From an uncultured Alphaproteobacteria bacterium (lineage in GTDB: Bacteria; Pseudomonadota; Alphaproteobacteria; RF32; CAG-239), in NCBI GenBank assembly GCA_910584385.1, contig CAJUAK010000001.1:1-64000 (forward strand): a stretch of DNA of 64,000 nucleotides, written 5' to 3'. Under the pieces are notes generated by a model. That model made no database searches, was not told the origin of the DNA, and saw nothing but the letters and a program-made list of their open reading frames with translations. The number at the start of each line of letters is the position of its first letter. Within the stretch, counting starts at the first letter, position 1. The translations under genes and the position numbers were made by a program. This document shows positions 53,236 through 62,238 of the stretch, one piece after another.

Positions 53236-53706
53236 ATGTTTCGGATTCTTTTTGTCTGCACGGGGAATATCTGTCGCTCGCCAACAGCAGAAGGCGTTAT
53301 GAAAAAGCTGGTTCGGGAAGCCGGGCTTCAGCATGAGATAGAAGTGGATTCTGCCGGAACGTCAAGCTATCACTGCGGCGATGCGCCGGATACCCGTGCC
53401 GTTGAATGCGCGGCAGGGCGCGGGCTGGATATTTCAGACTTGCGTTCCCGTCCGCTTTCTGCTGAAGATTTTGCTGATTTTGACTTAATTTTAGCAATGG
53501 ATTCGCAAAATATCTGGAACATTGACAGAAAACGCCCTTTGGGGGATAAGCGCTATGAACGGGCAAAAGTCAAAAAGCTGTTGTCTTATGCGCCCGAATA
53601 CGGAGAGGATGTTCCTGATCCTTACTACGGCAATGATGGTTTTGAACTGGTTTTTGATATGGTTGAAGCCGCCTGCAGGAATTTGTTGGACAGCATAAAG
53701 AAATAA
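53236..53706 (+). CDS. Low-molecular-weight protein tyrosine phosphatase
   Basis: A 156-residue enzyme. The P-loop CTGNICRS (nucleophile Cys8, Arg14) and the general acid Asp128 in DPYYG are present. Substrates may be tyrosine-phosphorylated proteins involved in exopolysaccharide control or arsenate reduction in some relatives; here none is indicated. The start at 53236 lies 1 bp after the Lon-family stop, so the two are likely co-translated. Confidence 0.93.
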   Translation: MFRILFVCTGNICRSPTAEGVMKKLVREAGLQHEIEVDSAGTSSYHCGDAPDTRAVECAAGRGLDISDLRSRPLSAEDFADFDLILAMDSQNIWNIDRKRPLGDKRYERAKVKKLLSYAPEYGEDVPDPYYGNDGFELVFDMVEAACRNLLDSIKK

Positions 53707-53791
53707 ATTTTAATTTTTTTTCTTTGAAGCCTTGAAAACTCAAAAATTAAAAATATATCTTTGGCGTAACGTTAAAAAAGAGGGGGTAAAT

Positions 53792-54037
53792 ATGTCGGAA
53801 AACGACTTGCACGATGATGTCATCGTGTCTATTCTTGAATATCAGGCAAAAACCAAACTGCAGGATTTATATTCTGACAGTAGCTTAAGCTATGAAACAT
53901 TATCGGAAAAATCCGGACTGGATATTGAAACACTGAAGGGGATAGAAGAGGGCAGTGTTAGAATTACGCCGGAAATTCTGGGCAAAATGTTAGATGCTTT
54001 TCGCTATTTTAAGGATAATCCAAAGGCAGAAAACTAA
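53792..54037 (+). CDS. Small HTH (XRE-like) protein
   Basis: An 81-residue protein with a strong ribosome site (GAGGGGG, 53780-53786). The second half reads LSYETLSEKSGLDIETLKGIEEGSVRITPEILGKMLDAFRYF, a helix-turn-helix of the Cro/XRE kind. It could be a small regulator. The stop overlaps that of the convergent yejB by 4 bp. Confidence 0.65.
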   Translation: MSENDLHDDVIVSILEYQAKTKLQDLYSDSSLSYETLSEKSGLDIETLKGIEEGSVRITPEILGKMLDAFRYFKDNPKAEN

Positions 54038-55110
54038 AGCTTTTTATCAAAATTGATTCTCGGGTCTATAAGCGAATAGCTTATGTCCGAGAGAAGCTTT
54101 AAAATCATGCCGAGCAAAGCAAAAATATACATCGTCCCGAAAATGACCGGGTAATCTCTTGTCATAATCGCTTCATAGCCAAGCAAGCCAATTCCGTTTA
54201 GGGAAAAGATGACTTCAATAAGAAGTGCGCCGGTAAAAAGCATTTTTATCAGCAAAGCCGGAAAACCGGATATGACAATCAGCATGGCATTGCGAAAAAC
54301 ATGTCCGTAAAGGACCTGTTTTTCACTTAAGCCTTTTGCTTTGGCCGTTAAGACATATTGCTTGTTAATTTCTTCCAGAAAAGAGTTCTTTGTCAGCATT
54401 GCCAAGGAGGCAAAACCGCCGATGACAAGTGCTGTAACCGGAAGAAATATATGGTGCAGATAGTCGGATATTTTTCCAAATAAAGAAAGCTGCTCAAAAT
54501 TGTTAGATGTCAGGCCGCGCAAAGGGAACCACTGCAGATAAGTGCCTCCGGCAAAGAAAACAATCAAAAAAACAGCAAAAAGAAACACCGGTATTGCTGC
54601 GCCGATAATAATGGCAAAAGATGTCCAGATATCAAAAGGCGAACCGTCCCTGACGGCTTTTTTTATGCCAAGGGGGATAGCAATCAGATAAATAATCAAA
54701 GTGGACCATAAGCCAAGGGATATTGAAACCGGCATCCTTTCGCCGATAAGCCGGATGACGGATTTATCCTGATAGAAGCTCTTTCCCAAATCAAATACGG
54801 CATAGCTTTTTATCATTTTCCAAAAACGCACATAGGCCGGCTGGTCAAACCCGAATTGTTTTTCAAGTTCTTTAATCAGATAATCCGGAACGCCTTGTGC
54901 CCCCTGGTATTGCGAAGATGATTTTTCCATAGACATTGCCGCGCCGCCGGAGATGGAAGCGGTGGATTCCATATTCATTCCCCGGTATTTTGCCAAAACA
55001 TGCTCGACCGGGCCGCCGGGCGCCAGCTGGATAATGATGAAATTCAGCGTTAATATTCCCAAAATGGTAAAGGGAATGAGCAAAAGCCTTTTTAAAATAT
55101 AGCTATTCAT
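54034..55110 (-). CDS. yejB: Peptide ABC transporter permease (YejB-like)
   Basis: A 358-residue inner-membrane permease. It begins MNSYILKRLLLIPFTILGILTLNFIIIQLAPGGPVEHV, typical of DppB/OppB/YejB, with a loop after the first helix longer than in DppB, which points to YejB. The EAA-type loop for the ATPase is TAKAKGLSEKQVLYGHVFRNA. It starts within the end of yejA (8-bp overlap). yejE and yejF, which normally follow, are missing here: the next gene is convergent. Confidence 0.88.
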   Translation of the reverse strand: MNSYILKRLLLIPFTILGILTLNFIIIQLAPGGPVEHVLAKYRGMNMESTASISGGAAMSMEKSSSQYQGAQGVPDYLIKELEKQFGFDQPAYVRFWKMIKSYAVFDLGKSFYQDKSVIRLIGERMPVSISLGLWSTLIIYLIAIPLGIKKAVRDGSPFDIWTSFAIIIGAAIPVFLFAVFLIVFFAGGTYLQWFPLRGLTSNNFEQLSLFGKISDYLHHIFLPVTALVIGGFASLAMLTKNSFLEEINKQYVLTAKAKGLSEKQVLYGHVFRNAMLIVISGFPALLIKMLFTGALLIEVIFSLNGIGLLGYEAIMTRDYPVIFGTMYIFALLGMILKLLSDISYSLIDPRINFDKKL

Positions 55111-56902
55111 TTTTCAGCCACCATGTGAAAGGTTGAAACCCTGTCTTAATTTCAGATTCGGCCATTCCAAACTTATTCCGGTATGCCACGCGCTGAACGG
55201 GAGAATACCACTGCATAATCATATAATGCCCAAAGCGCAAAACTCTGTCCAGAGCCTTGATATGCGCTTGATAATCTTCCTTGCCCTGTGCCGTAATCAT
55301 TTCTGAAATTAAACCGTCTACAACAGGATTCTGCAATCCGAGCAAATTGTAACTGCCGTTGACATAAGCAGCCTTGCTGCCCCACATTTCCATTTGTTCG
55401 TTGCCCGGCATTTGTGAAATTCCAAAAGTTAAAATCGCTATGTCAAAATCAAAATTGTCAAGGCGGTTTTTAAATACATTGACTTCCAGATTTCGAAATG
55501 TTGCCTGAATGCCTATTTTTTTCAGGTTTTGTAAAAAAGGGAGCATAACCCTGGTAAAAACGGCGCCGTTTGCCGAATTGCTTAAAATTTCAAATTCCAA
55601 GGCTTCTCCGGTTTTAAGGTTTGTCATTTTGCCATCAATAAAATCATACCCGGCGTCATTAAGAAGCTTAACCGCTCGGCGCAGATTCTCCCTTTGCGCT
55701 TTAAAATCCGGATTAACCGGCATTACCGGGACGCTTTCTTTGAAAATTTCCGGAGAAAGCTGTTTTTCGTACTTTTTCAGAATTTGCAGCTCTTTTCCGG
55801 CAGGCTTGTCAACCGCTTCCATGCCGCTGTTTGTAAAATAGCTGTTGAGCCGGCGGTATTGGTTATAAAAAAGCTTTTCATTCGCCCATTCAAAATTAAA
55901 TGCCAAACCGATTGCTTCGCGCACGCGGGCATCCTTAAATTTTTCTTTTCTTAAATTAAATCCGAAATTCTGAAGGTTTGCCGTTTTGTTATGGGCAAAT
56001 TCCTTTTTTTGAACAATGCCGTTTTTTACCAAATTATTGTCATAGCCGCTGACCCAGATTTTAGCGACATATTCTTCCCTTGCATCGATATCGCCTGAAA
56101 ATAGGGCTTGCAGCGTTACGGTCGTATCCTGGTAATAGTCATAACGCACTTCGTCAAAGTTAAAGAAGCCTTTGCGGCTTGGCAAATCTGCCGCCCAATA
56201 GTCCTTAACCCTTTCTAAAACAATATATTTCCCGGGCTCGAATTTGCTGATTTTATATGGGCCGTTGCCCAGCTGCGGGACAAGTTCAGGTTTGGCAAAA
56301 TCTTTGCCTTCCCAATATTTTTTTGAAAAGACAGGCAGCCCGGCAAGAATAAGCGGCAATTCCCGGTTCTGGCTTCCGGGTTTGAAATAAAAACGGATAT
56401 GCCGCGGGGATAAAACCTTGTAATTAAGCACGTCCTGATAATAAATTTTATAAAGTGGCGAGCCTTTTTGAATCAAAGCATCAAAGCTAAAAGCAACATC
56501 TTCTGCCAAAATCGGGCTTCCGTCATGAAATTTTGCGCGCTCGTCCAGGATAAACCCGACATAAGATTTATCCTTAGGCATCTCAAATTCTTTTGCAATA
56601 AGCGGATATACCGTCGAAACATCGTCCGCACTGCCGACGCCGAGCGTATCTGTTGTGAGGGCTGCCGCTTCCGGCGAAGCAATTCCTTTGAAGATATAAG
56701 GGTTGAAATTGTCAAAGCCGCCATAAGCCGGAAAAACCACAGTCCCTTGTTTGGGCGCTTGGGGATTGACATAGTCAAAATGCGAAAAACCGGCGGCGTA
56801 TTTCGGCGCGCCGAATAAGGATATTTGCTTTTCGGCGGCTTGTCCGGTTGACGCTAAGGCCAAGATGCAAAAGAAAATGCTAGCGGCGGTAATTTTCAGC
56901 AT
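55103..56902 (-). CDS. yejA: Oligopeptide-binding periplasmic protein (YejA-like)
   Basis: A 599-residue solute-binding protein of the SBP_bac_5 family for the Yej peptide transporter. A signal peptide (MLKITAASIFFCILALASTGQAA) is followed by SLFGAPKYAAGFSHFDYVNPQAPKQGTVVFPAYGGFDNFNPYIFKG, closely YejA-like, and YWAADLPSRKGFFNFDEVRYDYYQD in the middle. The start at 56902 is chosen because the signal peptide begins there. It overlaps the upstream gene by 23 bp and is coupled to yejB. Confidence 0.9.
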   Translation of the reverse strand: MLKITAASIFFCILALASTGQAAEKQISLFGAPKYAAGFSHFDYVNPQAPKQGTVVFPAYGGFDNFNPYIFKGIASPEAAALTTDTLGVGSADDVSTVYPLIAKEFEMPKDKSYVGFILDERAKFHDGSPILAEDVAFSFDALIQKGSPLYKIYYQDVLNYKVLSPRHIRFYFKPGSQNRELPLILAGLPVFSKKYWEGKDFAKPELVPQLGNGPYKISKFEPGKYIVLERVKDYWAADLPSRKGFFNFDEVRYDYYQDTTVTLQALFSGDIDAREEYVAKIWVSGYDNNLVKNGIVQKKEFAHNKTANLQNFGFNLRKEKFKDARVREAIGLAFNFEWANEKLFYNQYRRLNSYFTNSGMEAVDKPAGKELQILKKYEKQLSPEIFKESVPVMPVNPDFKAQRENLRRAVKLLNDAGYDFIDGKMTNLKTGEALEFEILSNSANGAVFTRVMLPFLQNLKKIGIQATFRNLEVNVFKNRLDNFDFDIAILTFGISQMPGNEQMEMWGSKAAYVNGSYNLLGLQNPVVDGLISEMITAQGKEDYQAHIKALDRVLRFGHYMIMQWYSPVQRVAYRNKFGMAESEIKTGFQPFTWWLKNE

Positions 56903-58121
56903 CTGTCCAACCGCCAAAAGGATAGCTGAGGCTGGCTTCTTCTTCATCCTCAACCGGCTTTTCCTTTTTTGTTTCGTTCATCTCCTGCCATTCTTTTTTC
57001 AGGCTGTTAAGTTTCTTTTGCGTATTGGTTAACATCGCCTCTTCCGGTTCTTCTTCCCGAAGGGGCGCTGAAATGACGGGTGTCGGCATGGCATCTTCCG
57101 GATCCTCGCCGGCCGGCGCGGAATCAAAAGCCGGTTCGTTGCGGGGAGCTGCCGGCTCTTCTGCTCGGAAACTCTTTTCCAAGGCGAGCGAGAACGGATC
57201 TTTTTGAGGTTCTTCTTCGTCTTCTTCAAAAATCGGCTCTTTTTTCTTTTTGAACGGATTTATTTTAGAAACGAAAGACGCTTTAGGTTCTTGCTCAACA
57301 TCTTCAGAAACTTTTTCTTCTGCGGAAATTTGGGCAGAAAAAATTTCTTTTCTGGCGGAAAATGGCGCAGGGGATTCTTTTGTGCGCCGGATTTCATCGG
57401 AAATAGGTGCCAATATGCTGAAGACCTTGCCCATGACGCCTGTTTCGAGCATGTTGTAATAAAGCTTTTCCTGGTCATGCTTTTCCAATAATTTTATAAC
57501 GCTTTGATATCTGGCGCAAAACTCCATAATCGTGCCGGCCAGCATCAGGTTTTTCTGAGCCTTTTCAAAAAGCCGCATTTGAAAATTCGGCTGATTTTGG
57601 CTGACTTCAATCAATACTTTGCCAAAAGACCATTTGCCGCCGTTTTGTACCTTGCTCCACAGATTTTCAATCTGTTCTTTTGAAGCAATGTTGCAGCCTT
57701 GGATAATTTCAGAAAGCATTTCGTTCATGTCTGCGACCAAGAGGTCGAACCTGTTCAGGATAAAGCCGTTTTTAATCTGTTGTTCGGATTCTATCAGGAC
57801 GCGGGCGAGCAGGTCGGAATAATCCTGGCATTTTTTGAGCTGATTTAAAATATTTGCAAGGCTTTTCGCGTTGTTTTTATTGGCAAGATATTGGTTGCAG
57901 TAGCCGAAAATAAGCCACAAAACAAACAAAGGAAGCAGCACAAGCGCAAGATAAACGGTCATGTCGGCGAGCCCGAGCGATTTAAAAGGCATACTGCCGA
58001 GTTTTGTGTTTATATATGAAAAAATGTAAATAATCCAAAGAATGGAAGAAAAGACTAAACTAAAAAAATAAAAAGCCAGCACGGTTGCGCTCCTGTGTTT
58101 TATAACTCTATAGAATGCCAT
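56880..58121 (-). CDS. Two-helix membrane protein with acidic tail, unknown function
   Basis: A 413-residue protein: two N-terminal membrane helices (about 14-36 and 54-76), a helical cytoplasmic part (about 85-245), then a long low-complexity acidic and proline-rich tail (about 265-413). The shape (two helices, coiled region, disordered tail) suggests an inner-membrane scaffold. I do not recognise the family. It is divergent from accA and overlaps yejA by 23 bp, so the two are co-transcribed, but a link to peptide transport is not shown. Confidence 0.7.
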   Translation of the reverse strand: MAFYRVIKHRSATVLAFYFFSLVFSSILWIIYIFSYINTKLGSMPFKSLGLADMTVYLALVLLPLFVLWLIFGYCNQYLANKNNAKSLANILNQLKKCQDYSDLLARVLIESEQQIKNGFILNRFDLLVADMNEMLSEIIQGCNIASKEQIENLWSKVQNGGKWSFGKVLIEVSQNQPNFQMRLFEKAQKNLMLAGTIMEFCARYQSVIKLLEKHDQEKLYYNMLETGVMGKVFSILAPISDEIRRTKESPAPFSARKEIFSAQISAEEKVSEDVEQEPKASFVSKINPFKKKKEPIFEEDEEEPQKDPFSLALEKSFRAEEPAAPRNEPAFDSAPAGEDPEDAMPTPVISAPLREEEPEEAMLTNTQKKLNSLKKEWQEMNETKKEKPVEDEEEASLSYPFGGWTDAENYRR

Positions 58122-58239
58122 AGTATTATATTTGCATTATATTTCAATGAAAATTATGCATTTTTTAAAATAAGTCTCGTAAATCAGAAAAAAATATGTT
58201 ATTCATGCCATCAGAGAAAAACAAAGAGAGTAAAAATTG

Positions 58240-59214
58240 ATGAGCAATACAGAGACTTTGGTTTTGGATTTTGAAAAGAACATTGTTGAAATTGAAGCAA
58301 AAATAGAAAGCCTCCGCCATTTGGCCGAAACGGAAGATGTCGACATCTCCCAAGAGGTTTCCCGCCTGCAGCAAAAGCTGGAAAGGCAGCTTAAATCATC
58401 TTACACAAATTTATCCCCTTGGCAGAAACTGCAAGTTTCCAGACATCCGCAGCGCCCGCACTGCCTGGATTATATCCATGCCTTGGTTGAAGACTTTACG
58501 CCATTGTGCGGGGACAGGCTTTTTGGCGATGACGAAGCCATGATTGGCGGAATTGGAAGATTTAAAAATATCTCAGTCGTTGTCTTGGGACAGGAAAAAG
58601 GGCATGATTTGGATTCCCGCATTAAATATAATTTTGGCATGGCCAAGCCGGAGGGCTACCGCAAAGCGCAGCGCCTGATGAACATGGCAGACAAATTTAA
58701 CCTGCCGGTAATTGCCTTCTGCGATACGGATGGCGCTTTCCCCGGCGTTGAAGCCGAAGCCAGGGGACAAGCCGAGGCGATAGCTTCATCCATTGAAAAG
58801 TGCCTGCAGATTCGCGTGCCGCTGATTTCTGTTGTTATTGGCATGGGCGGTTCCGGCGGCGCTATTGCCATTGCAACCGCGAACAGGGTTTTAATGCTGG
58901 AACATTCAATTTATTCGGTTATCTCACCGGAGGGCTGCGCGTCAATTTTGTGGCGTTCGGCAGATAAGGTCAAAGAAGCGACGGAAGCTCTGCGTTTAAC
59001 GGCTCAGGATTTAAGAAAATACGGCGTTATAGATGAAATTATCCCGGAACCTTTGGGCGGTGCGCACCGTAACCCCCAGGCAACAATTGAACGTGTCGGG
59101 GACTGCATTTTGAAGCATCTCAAAGAAATGCTGAACCAAAGCGGTGAAGAACTGAAAAAACGCCGGACTGAAAAATTCTTCAAAATGGGACGGCATTTGG
59201 CGGAAGCAAAATAA
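58240..59214 (+). CDS. accA: Acetyl-CoA carboxylase carboxyltransferase subunit alpha
   Basis: A 324-residue subunit that, with AccD, transfers carboxyl from biotin to acetyl-CoA. It begins with a helical N-terminus (LDFEKNIVEIEAKIESLRHLA) and contains HPQRPHCLDYIHALVEDFTPLCGDRLFGDD and VIGMGGSGGAIAIATANRVLMLEHSIYSVISPEGCASILWR. The start is ATG 58240; an in-frame TTG three bases upstream is less likely. rmuC follows with a 1-bp overlap (TAATG). accD lies 2 kb further, in the same direction. Confidence 0.97.
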   Translation: MSNTETLVLDFEKNIVEIEAKIESLRHLAETEDVDISQEVSRLQQKLERQLKSSYTNLSPWQKLQVSRHPQRPHCLDYIHALVEDFTPLCGDRLFGDDEAMIGGIGRFKNISVVVLGQEKGHDLDSRIKYNFGMAKPEGYRKAQRLMNMADKFNLPVIAFCDTDGAFPGVEAEARGQAEAIASSIEKCLQIRVPLISVVIGMGGSGGAIAIATANRVLMLEHSIYSVISPEGCASILWRSADKVKEATEALRLTAQDLRKYGVIDEIIPEPLGGAHRNPQATIERVGDCILKHLKEMLNQSGEELKKRRTEKFFKMGRHLAEAK

Positions 59215-60359
59215 TGTTCCGGCTTCCTGATTTTGATTCGGATGTTTTAATTTTAGGCATGGCGGCAGTGTTGTCCCTGTTGGTTTTGCTTAACCTTTTT
59301 TTGCTTTTTCGCAAAAAGGACGATGCATCTTTTCGGTTGCTGGGCGACATGCTTTTGCGCAGCCAGTCCGAATTGGCCGGAAGGCTTTCCCAGCTTTCGG
59401 AACACTCATCCCAAGAACAGGGCAAAATTGCGGAAGCGATAAATGAACAAAAACTCTCTGTCTTAAAAATTATGGATGAAAAACTGTTGGCCGTAACCAA
59501 AAGCGTGGGGGACGGTTTGCAGCAAAATAGCATGAAAACGGCAGAAACTTTAGGCGATTTGCGGGAAAGGCTGGCCAAGATAGATGTTGCCCAGCAGAAG
59601 ATATCCTCTCTCTCCGAGCAGGTCGTTTCTCTGCAGGAAGTCCTTTCAAACAAGCAGGCGCGCGGTGCTTTTGGCGAGATTCAGCTAAATGATTTGGTCA
59701 AGTCCATCCTGCCGCCGTCTGCTTATGATTTTCAGGTCGTTTTGTCAAACGCCAAAAGGGCAGATTGTGTCTTGCGCCTTCCTAATCCGCCGGGAACCAT
59801 CGTCATCGATTCAAAATTTCCTCTGGAAAGCTATCACCAGTTGCGTGTGGCGGAAACAGAACGGGAAAAAATTGAGGCGGAAAGGTTTTTCAAGGCGTCT
59901 GTGTTAAAACATATTAAGGATATTTCTGAAAAATACATCCTTCCCGGGGAAACTGCTGAATCGGCGCTGATGTTTTTGCCAAGCGAAGCGATTTATGCCG
60001 AATTGCATGCGAATTTTACCGAAGTGGTCGAGAGTTCTTATCGTGCCAAGGTTTGGATTGTTTCGCCAACTACGCTGATGGCGACGTTAAATACGGTACG
60101 GGCGATTTTGAAAGACGCGGTTATGCGTGAGCAAGCCGGCGTTATTCAGAAAGAAGTCGGCGTTTTGGTTGAAGATATTGCCCGCCTCGATTCCAGAATA
60201 GATAATTTAGGGCGCCATTTTAAACAGGCCGGGGAAGATATTGAAAATATCAAAACGTCTTCTACAAAAATTTCACGTCGCATCCAAAAAATTGAAGATA
60301 TCCAGTTGGGCGAAGCACCCCAGACGCCGTTAGTGGAACACCAGGCCAAAGCGGTTTAA
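59214..60359 (+). CDS. rmuC: DNA recombination protein RmuC
   Basis: A 381-residue protein associated with genome stability. An N-terminal membrane helix (MAAVLSLLVLLNLFLLF) is followed by a coiled coil and the RmuC nuclease-like domain (ARGAFGEIQLNDLVKSILPPSAYDF; IVIDSKFPLESYHQL; MFLPSEAIYAELHANF; WIVSPTTLMATLNTVRAI). Shorter than E. coli RmuC (475 residues). It overlaps accA by 1 bp. Confidence 0.93.
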   Translation: MFRLPDFDSDVLILGMAAVLSLLVLLNLFLLFRKKDDASFRLLGDMLLRSQSELAGRLSQLSEHSSQEQGKIAEAINEQKLSVLKIMDEKLLAVTKSVGDGLQQNSMKTAETLGDLRERLAKIDVAQQKISSLSEQVVSLQEVLSNKQARGAFGEIQLNDLVKSILPPSAYDFQVVLSNAKRADCVLRLPNPPGTIVIDSKFPLESYHQLRVAETEREKIEAERFFKASVLKHIKDISEKYILPGETAESALMFLPSEAIYAELHANFTEVVESSYRAKVWIVSPTTLMATLNTVRAILKDAVMREQAGVIQKEVGVLVEDIARLDSRIDNLGRHFKQAGEDIENIKTSSTKISRRIQKIEDIQLGEAPQTPLVEHQAKAV

Positions 60360-60470
60360 AAAAGTTTGGATAAGTTTGGAATAAAATTTTTGCTTTTTTT
60401 TAATTTGCGCTATTGCTTTATAAAATAAAAAAAGCTAATTTAAATAAACAATAAGAAGAATGAGGTAGGA

Positions 60471-60749
60471 ATGACTAAATCTGAATTAATTGAAAGAATT
60501 GCAAACAAAAATCCGCATTTGCTGTTGAAGGATGTTGAGCGGATTGTTGCTGTTGTTTTTGAGAGCATAATTAAATCGTTGGCGGAAGGCGACCGGGTTG
60601 AATTCCGCGGTTTTGGAGCATTTTCCGTACGCTCCCGCAGTCCGCGCCAGGCCAAAAATCCCCGTACAGGGGCTCCGGTAAGCGTTGAAGGGCGCAACAT
60701 TCCGCATTTCAAAACCGGAAAGCAATTATTTGAATTGTTAAACAAGTAA
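60471..60749 (+). CDS. ihfB: Integration host factor subunit beta
   Basis: A 92-residue DNA-bending protein. MTKSELIERIANKNPHLLLKDVERIVAVVFESIIKSLAEGDRVEFRGFGAFSVRSRSPRQAKNPRTG is the IHF/HU fold, and the IHF-beta-like IPHFKTGKQLFELLN end distinguishes it from HU. GAGGTAGGA precedes the ATG. The lapA-like gene follows 26 bp downstream. Confidence 0.93.
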   Translation: MTKSELIERIANKNPHLLLKDVERIVAVVFESIIKSLAEGDRVEFRGFGAFSVRSRSPRQAKNPRTGAPVSVEGRNIPHFKTGKQLFELLNK

Positions 60750-60775
60750 TTTAATTTTAACTGAAAGGGACGCTG

Positions 60776-61174
60776 ATGGGTTTCCTAAAAATGCTTCTAG
60801 GCTTATTCCTGATTGCCGTTATTGCTGTATTTGCTTTTGTAAATAACGATTTGGCAACGTTTAACCTATGGCCTTTTTATCTGGAAATAACAGTTTCCCT
60901 GAGCGTGGCAATCGTTTTCTTTATTGCATTTGGCTTTGTTTGGGGCAAGCTGTTTACCTGGATGTCTTATGCGCCAATCCGCAAAGCCTTGCGCCAACAG
61001 AAAAAACAGTATAAAAAGCTGAATAAAGAACAGCAAAAACTGGTTAAAGAAATGGAAGGCCTGCACAGCAATATAGAAACGCTGAAAGAACAGCAGCCAA
61101 AGAAACCTGGTTTGATGAGCCGCATAAAAGGCTTTTTCCAACGTAAGGCCGCTCAAAAGGAAAATAAGGAATAA
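60776..61174 (+). CDS. LapA-family membrane protein (DUF1049)
   Basis: A 132-residue inner-membrane protein with two helices (about 4-22 and 38-62) separated by a short loop with FVNNDLATFNLWPFYLEITVSLSVAI, the LapA/DUF1049 signature, followed by a basic coiled-coil tail. In E. coli the homolog acts with LapB in controlling LPS synthesis. Here it follows ihfB as in many proteobacteria. accD starts 2 bp downstream. Confidence 0.85.
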   Translation: MGFLKMLLGLFLIAVIAVFAFVNNDLATFNLWPFYLEITVSLSVAIVFFIAFGFVWGKLFTWMSYAPIRKALRQQKKQYKKLNKEQQKLVKEMEGLHSNIETLKEQQPKKPGLMSRIKGFFQRKAAQKENKE

Positions 61175-61176
61175 TC

Positions 61177-62061
61177 ATGAACTGGTTGTCAGATTTTGTA
61201 AGACCTAAAATTAAAAAAACTGCGGCAAAAGAAGTTGCAGACAATTTGTGGACCAAATGTCCCGAATGCGGGCAAATGCTTTTTACCAAAGAGCTGGAAA
61301 AGAACCATTATGTCTGCTCAGCCTGCGACCACCATTTGCGTTTTCCCGTTAACAAGCGTTTGGAAATGCTTTTCGATAATGGGGAATACAAGCCGATAAC
61401 CCTGCCGCGTTTAAAAGAAGATCCGCTGAACTTTAAGGATTCTAAAAAATATACGGACCGTTTGCGTTCTTATCGCAAGGCGACAGGCGCGCAAGATGCG
61501 GTTAAAGTTGCGCAAGGAAATATCGGAACGATTACCTGCGTTGTGGCTGCTTTGGATTTTTCTTTTATGGGCGGTTCTATGGGAACAGCTGTTGGCGAGG
61601 GAATTGTCAAAGCTGCGGAAATTGCGATTAAAGGCAATTGCCCGCTGGTTACAATTGCCGCTTCCGGCGGTGCCAGAATGCAGGAAGGCATTTTATCGTT
61701 GATGCAAATGGCGAGAACGACCGCTGCGGTTAACCAGGTTAAAGAAAAAGGCCTGCCGTTTATTTCCGTATTGACCGATCCGACGACAGGCGGCGTATCG
61801 GCATCTTTTGCGATGCTCGGCGATGTAAATATTGCGGAAAAGGGATGCGTTATCGGTTTTGCCGGAGCCAGAGTAATTGAACAGACAATCCGCGAAAAGC
61901 TCCCCGAAGGTTTCCAGCGTGCAGAATATCTGAAAGAACACGGCATGGTGGATATTGTTTCGCACCGCCGCGATTTGCGGGATAATCTCATCCGTGTAAT
62001 CAGCATTTTGACGCATAATAAGCCGAATTTAAATATTTTGGCCTTGGAATATAATAAGTAA
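61177..62061 (+). CDS. accD: Acetyl-CoA carboxylase carboxyltransferase subunit beta
   Basis: A 294-residue partner of AccA. The N-terminal zinc ribbon has C28-x2-C31 and C47-x2-C50. The carboxyltransferase core has DFSFMGGSMGTAVGEGIVKAAEIAI, ASGGARMQEGILSLMQMARTTAA and TDPTTGGVSASFAMLGDVNIAE. folC, a frequent follower, is absent; a terminator follows instead. Confidence 0.97.
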   Translation: MNWLSDFVRPKIKKTAAKEVADNLWTKCPECGQMLFTKELEKNHYVCSACDHHLRFPVNKRLEMLFDNGEYKPITLPRLKEDPLNFKDSKKYTDRLRSYRKATGAQDAVKVAQGNIGTITCVVAALDFSFMGGSMGTAVGEGIVKAAEIAIKGNCPLVTIAASGGARMQEGILSLMQMARTTAAVNQVKEKGLPFISVLTDPTTGGVSASFAMLGDVNIAEKGCVIGFAGARVIEQTIREKLPEGFQRAEYLKEHGMVDIVSHRRDLRDNLIRVISILTHNKPNLNILALEYNK

Positions 62062-62098
62062 AAAACGGAAATGAACTGTTTCCGAAAAGTTGGACATT

Positions 62099-62130
62099 AA
62101 AAAAAGCCGGGCGTGATACCCGGTTTTTTT
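62099..62130. terminator. Intrinsic terminator downstream of accD
   Basis: A GC-rich stem (GCCGGG with CCCGGT, closed outward by A/T pairs) is flanked by an A run and followed by seven T at 62124-62130. It can also act on the opposite strand. Confidence 0.85.
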
Positions 62131-62146
62131 ATGATCCGCACGAACA

Positions 62147-62228
62147 CTACCTGCATGAGCAGGTAGATGCAGACATTCCCGCCCAGCTGTTGGCCTTGTA
62201 AAGCTTTTTGGGCGGGTTATGCCTGCAT
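62147..62228. repeat. Two consecutive inverted repeats after the accD terminator
   Basis: CTACCTGC-ATGA-GCAGGTAG (62147-62166) is a perfect 8-bp hairpin. Directly after it an imperfect stem of about 19-20 bp pairs 62167-62185 with 62209-62228 around a 23-nt loop. Both lie between the convergent stops of accD and the 62239 gene. They could be a terminator for the minus-strand gene, though a T run is weak, or a small structured RNA. Confidence 0.6.
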
Positions 62229-62238
62229 AAATGGAAGT

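Noticed and set aside
53732..53791. Longer start for the small HTH protein
   Set aside because: The strong GAGGGGG ribosome site lies directly before ATG 53792, and the upstream codons look non-coding.
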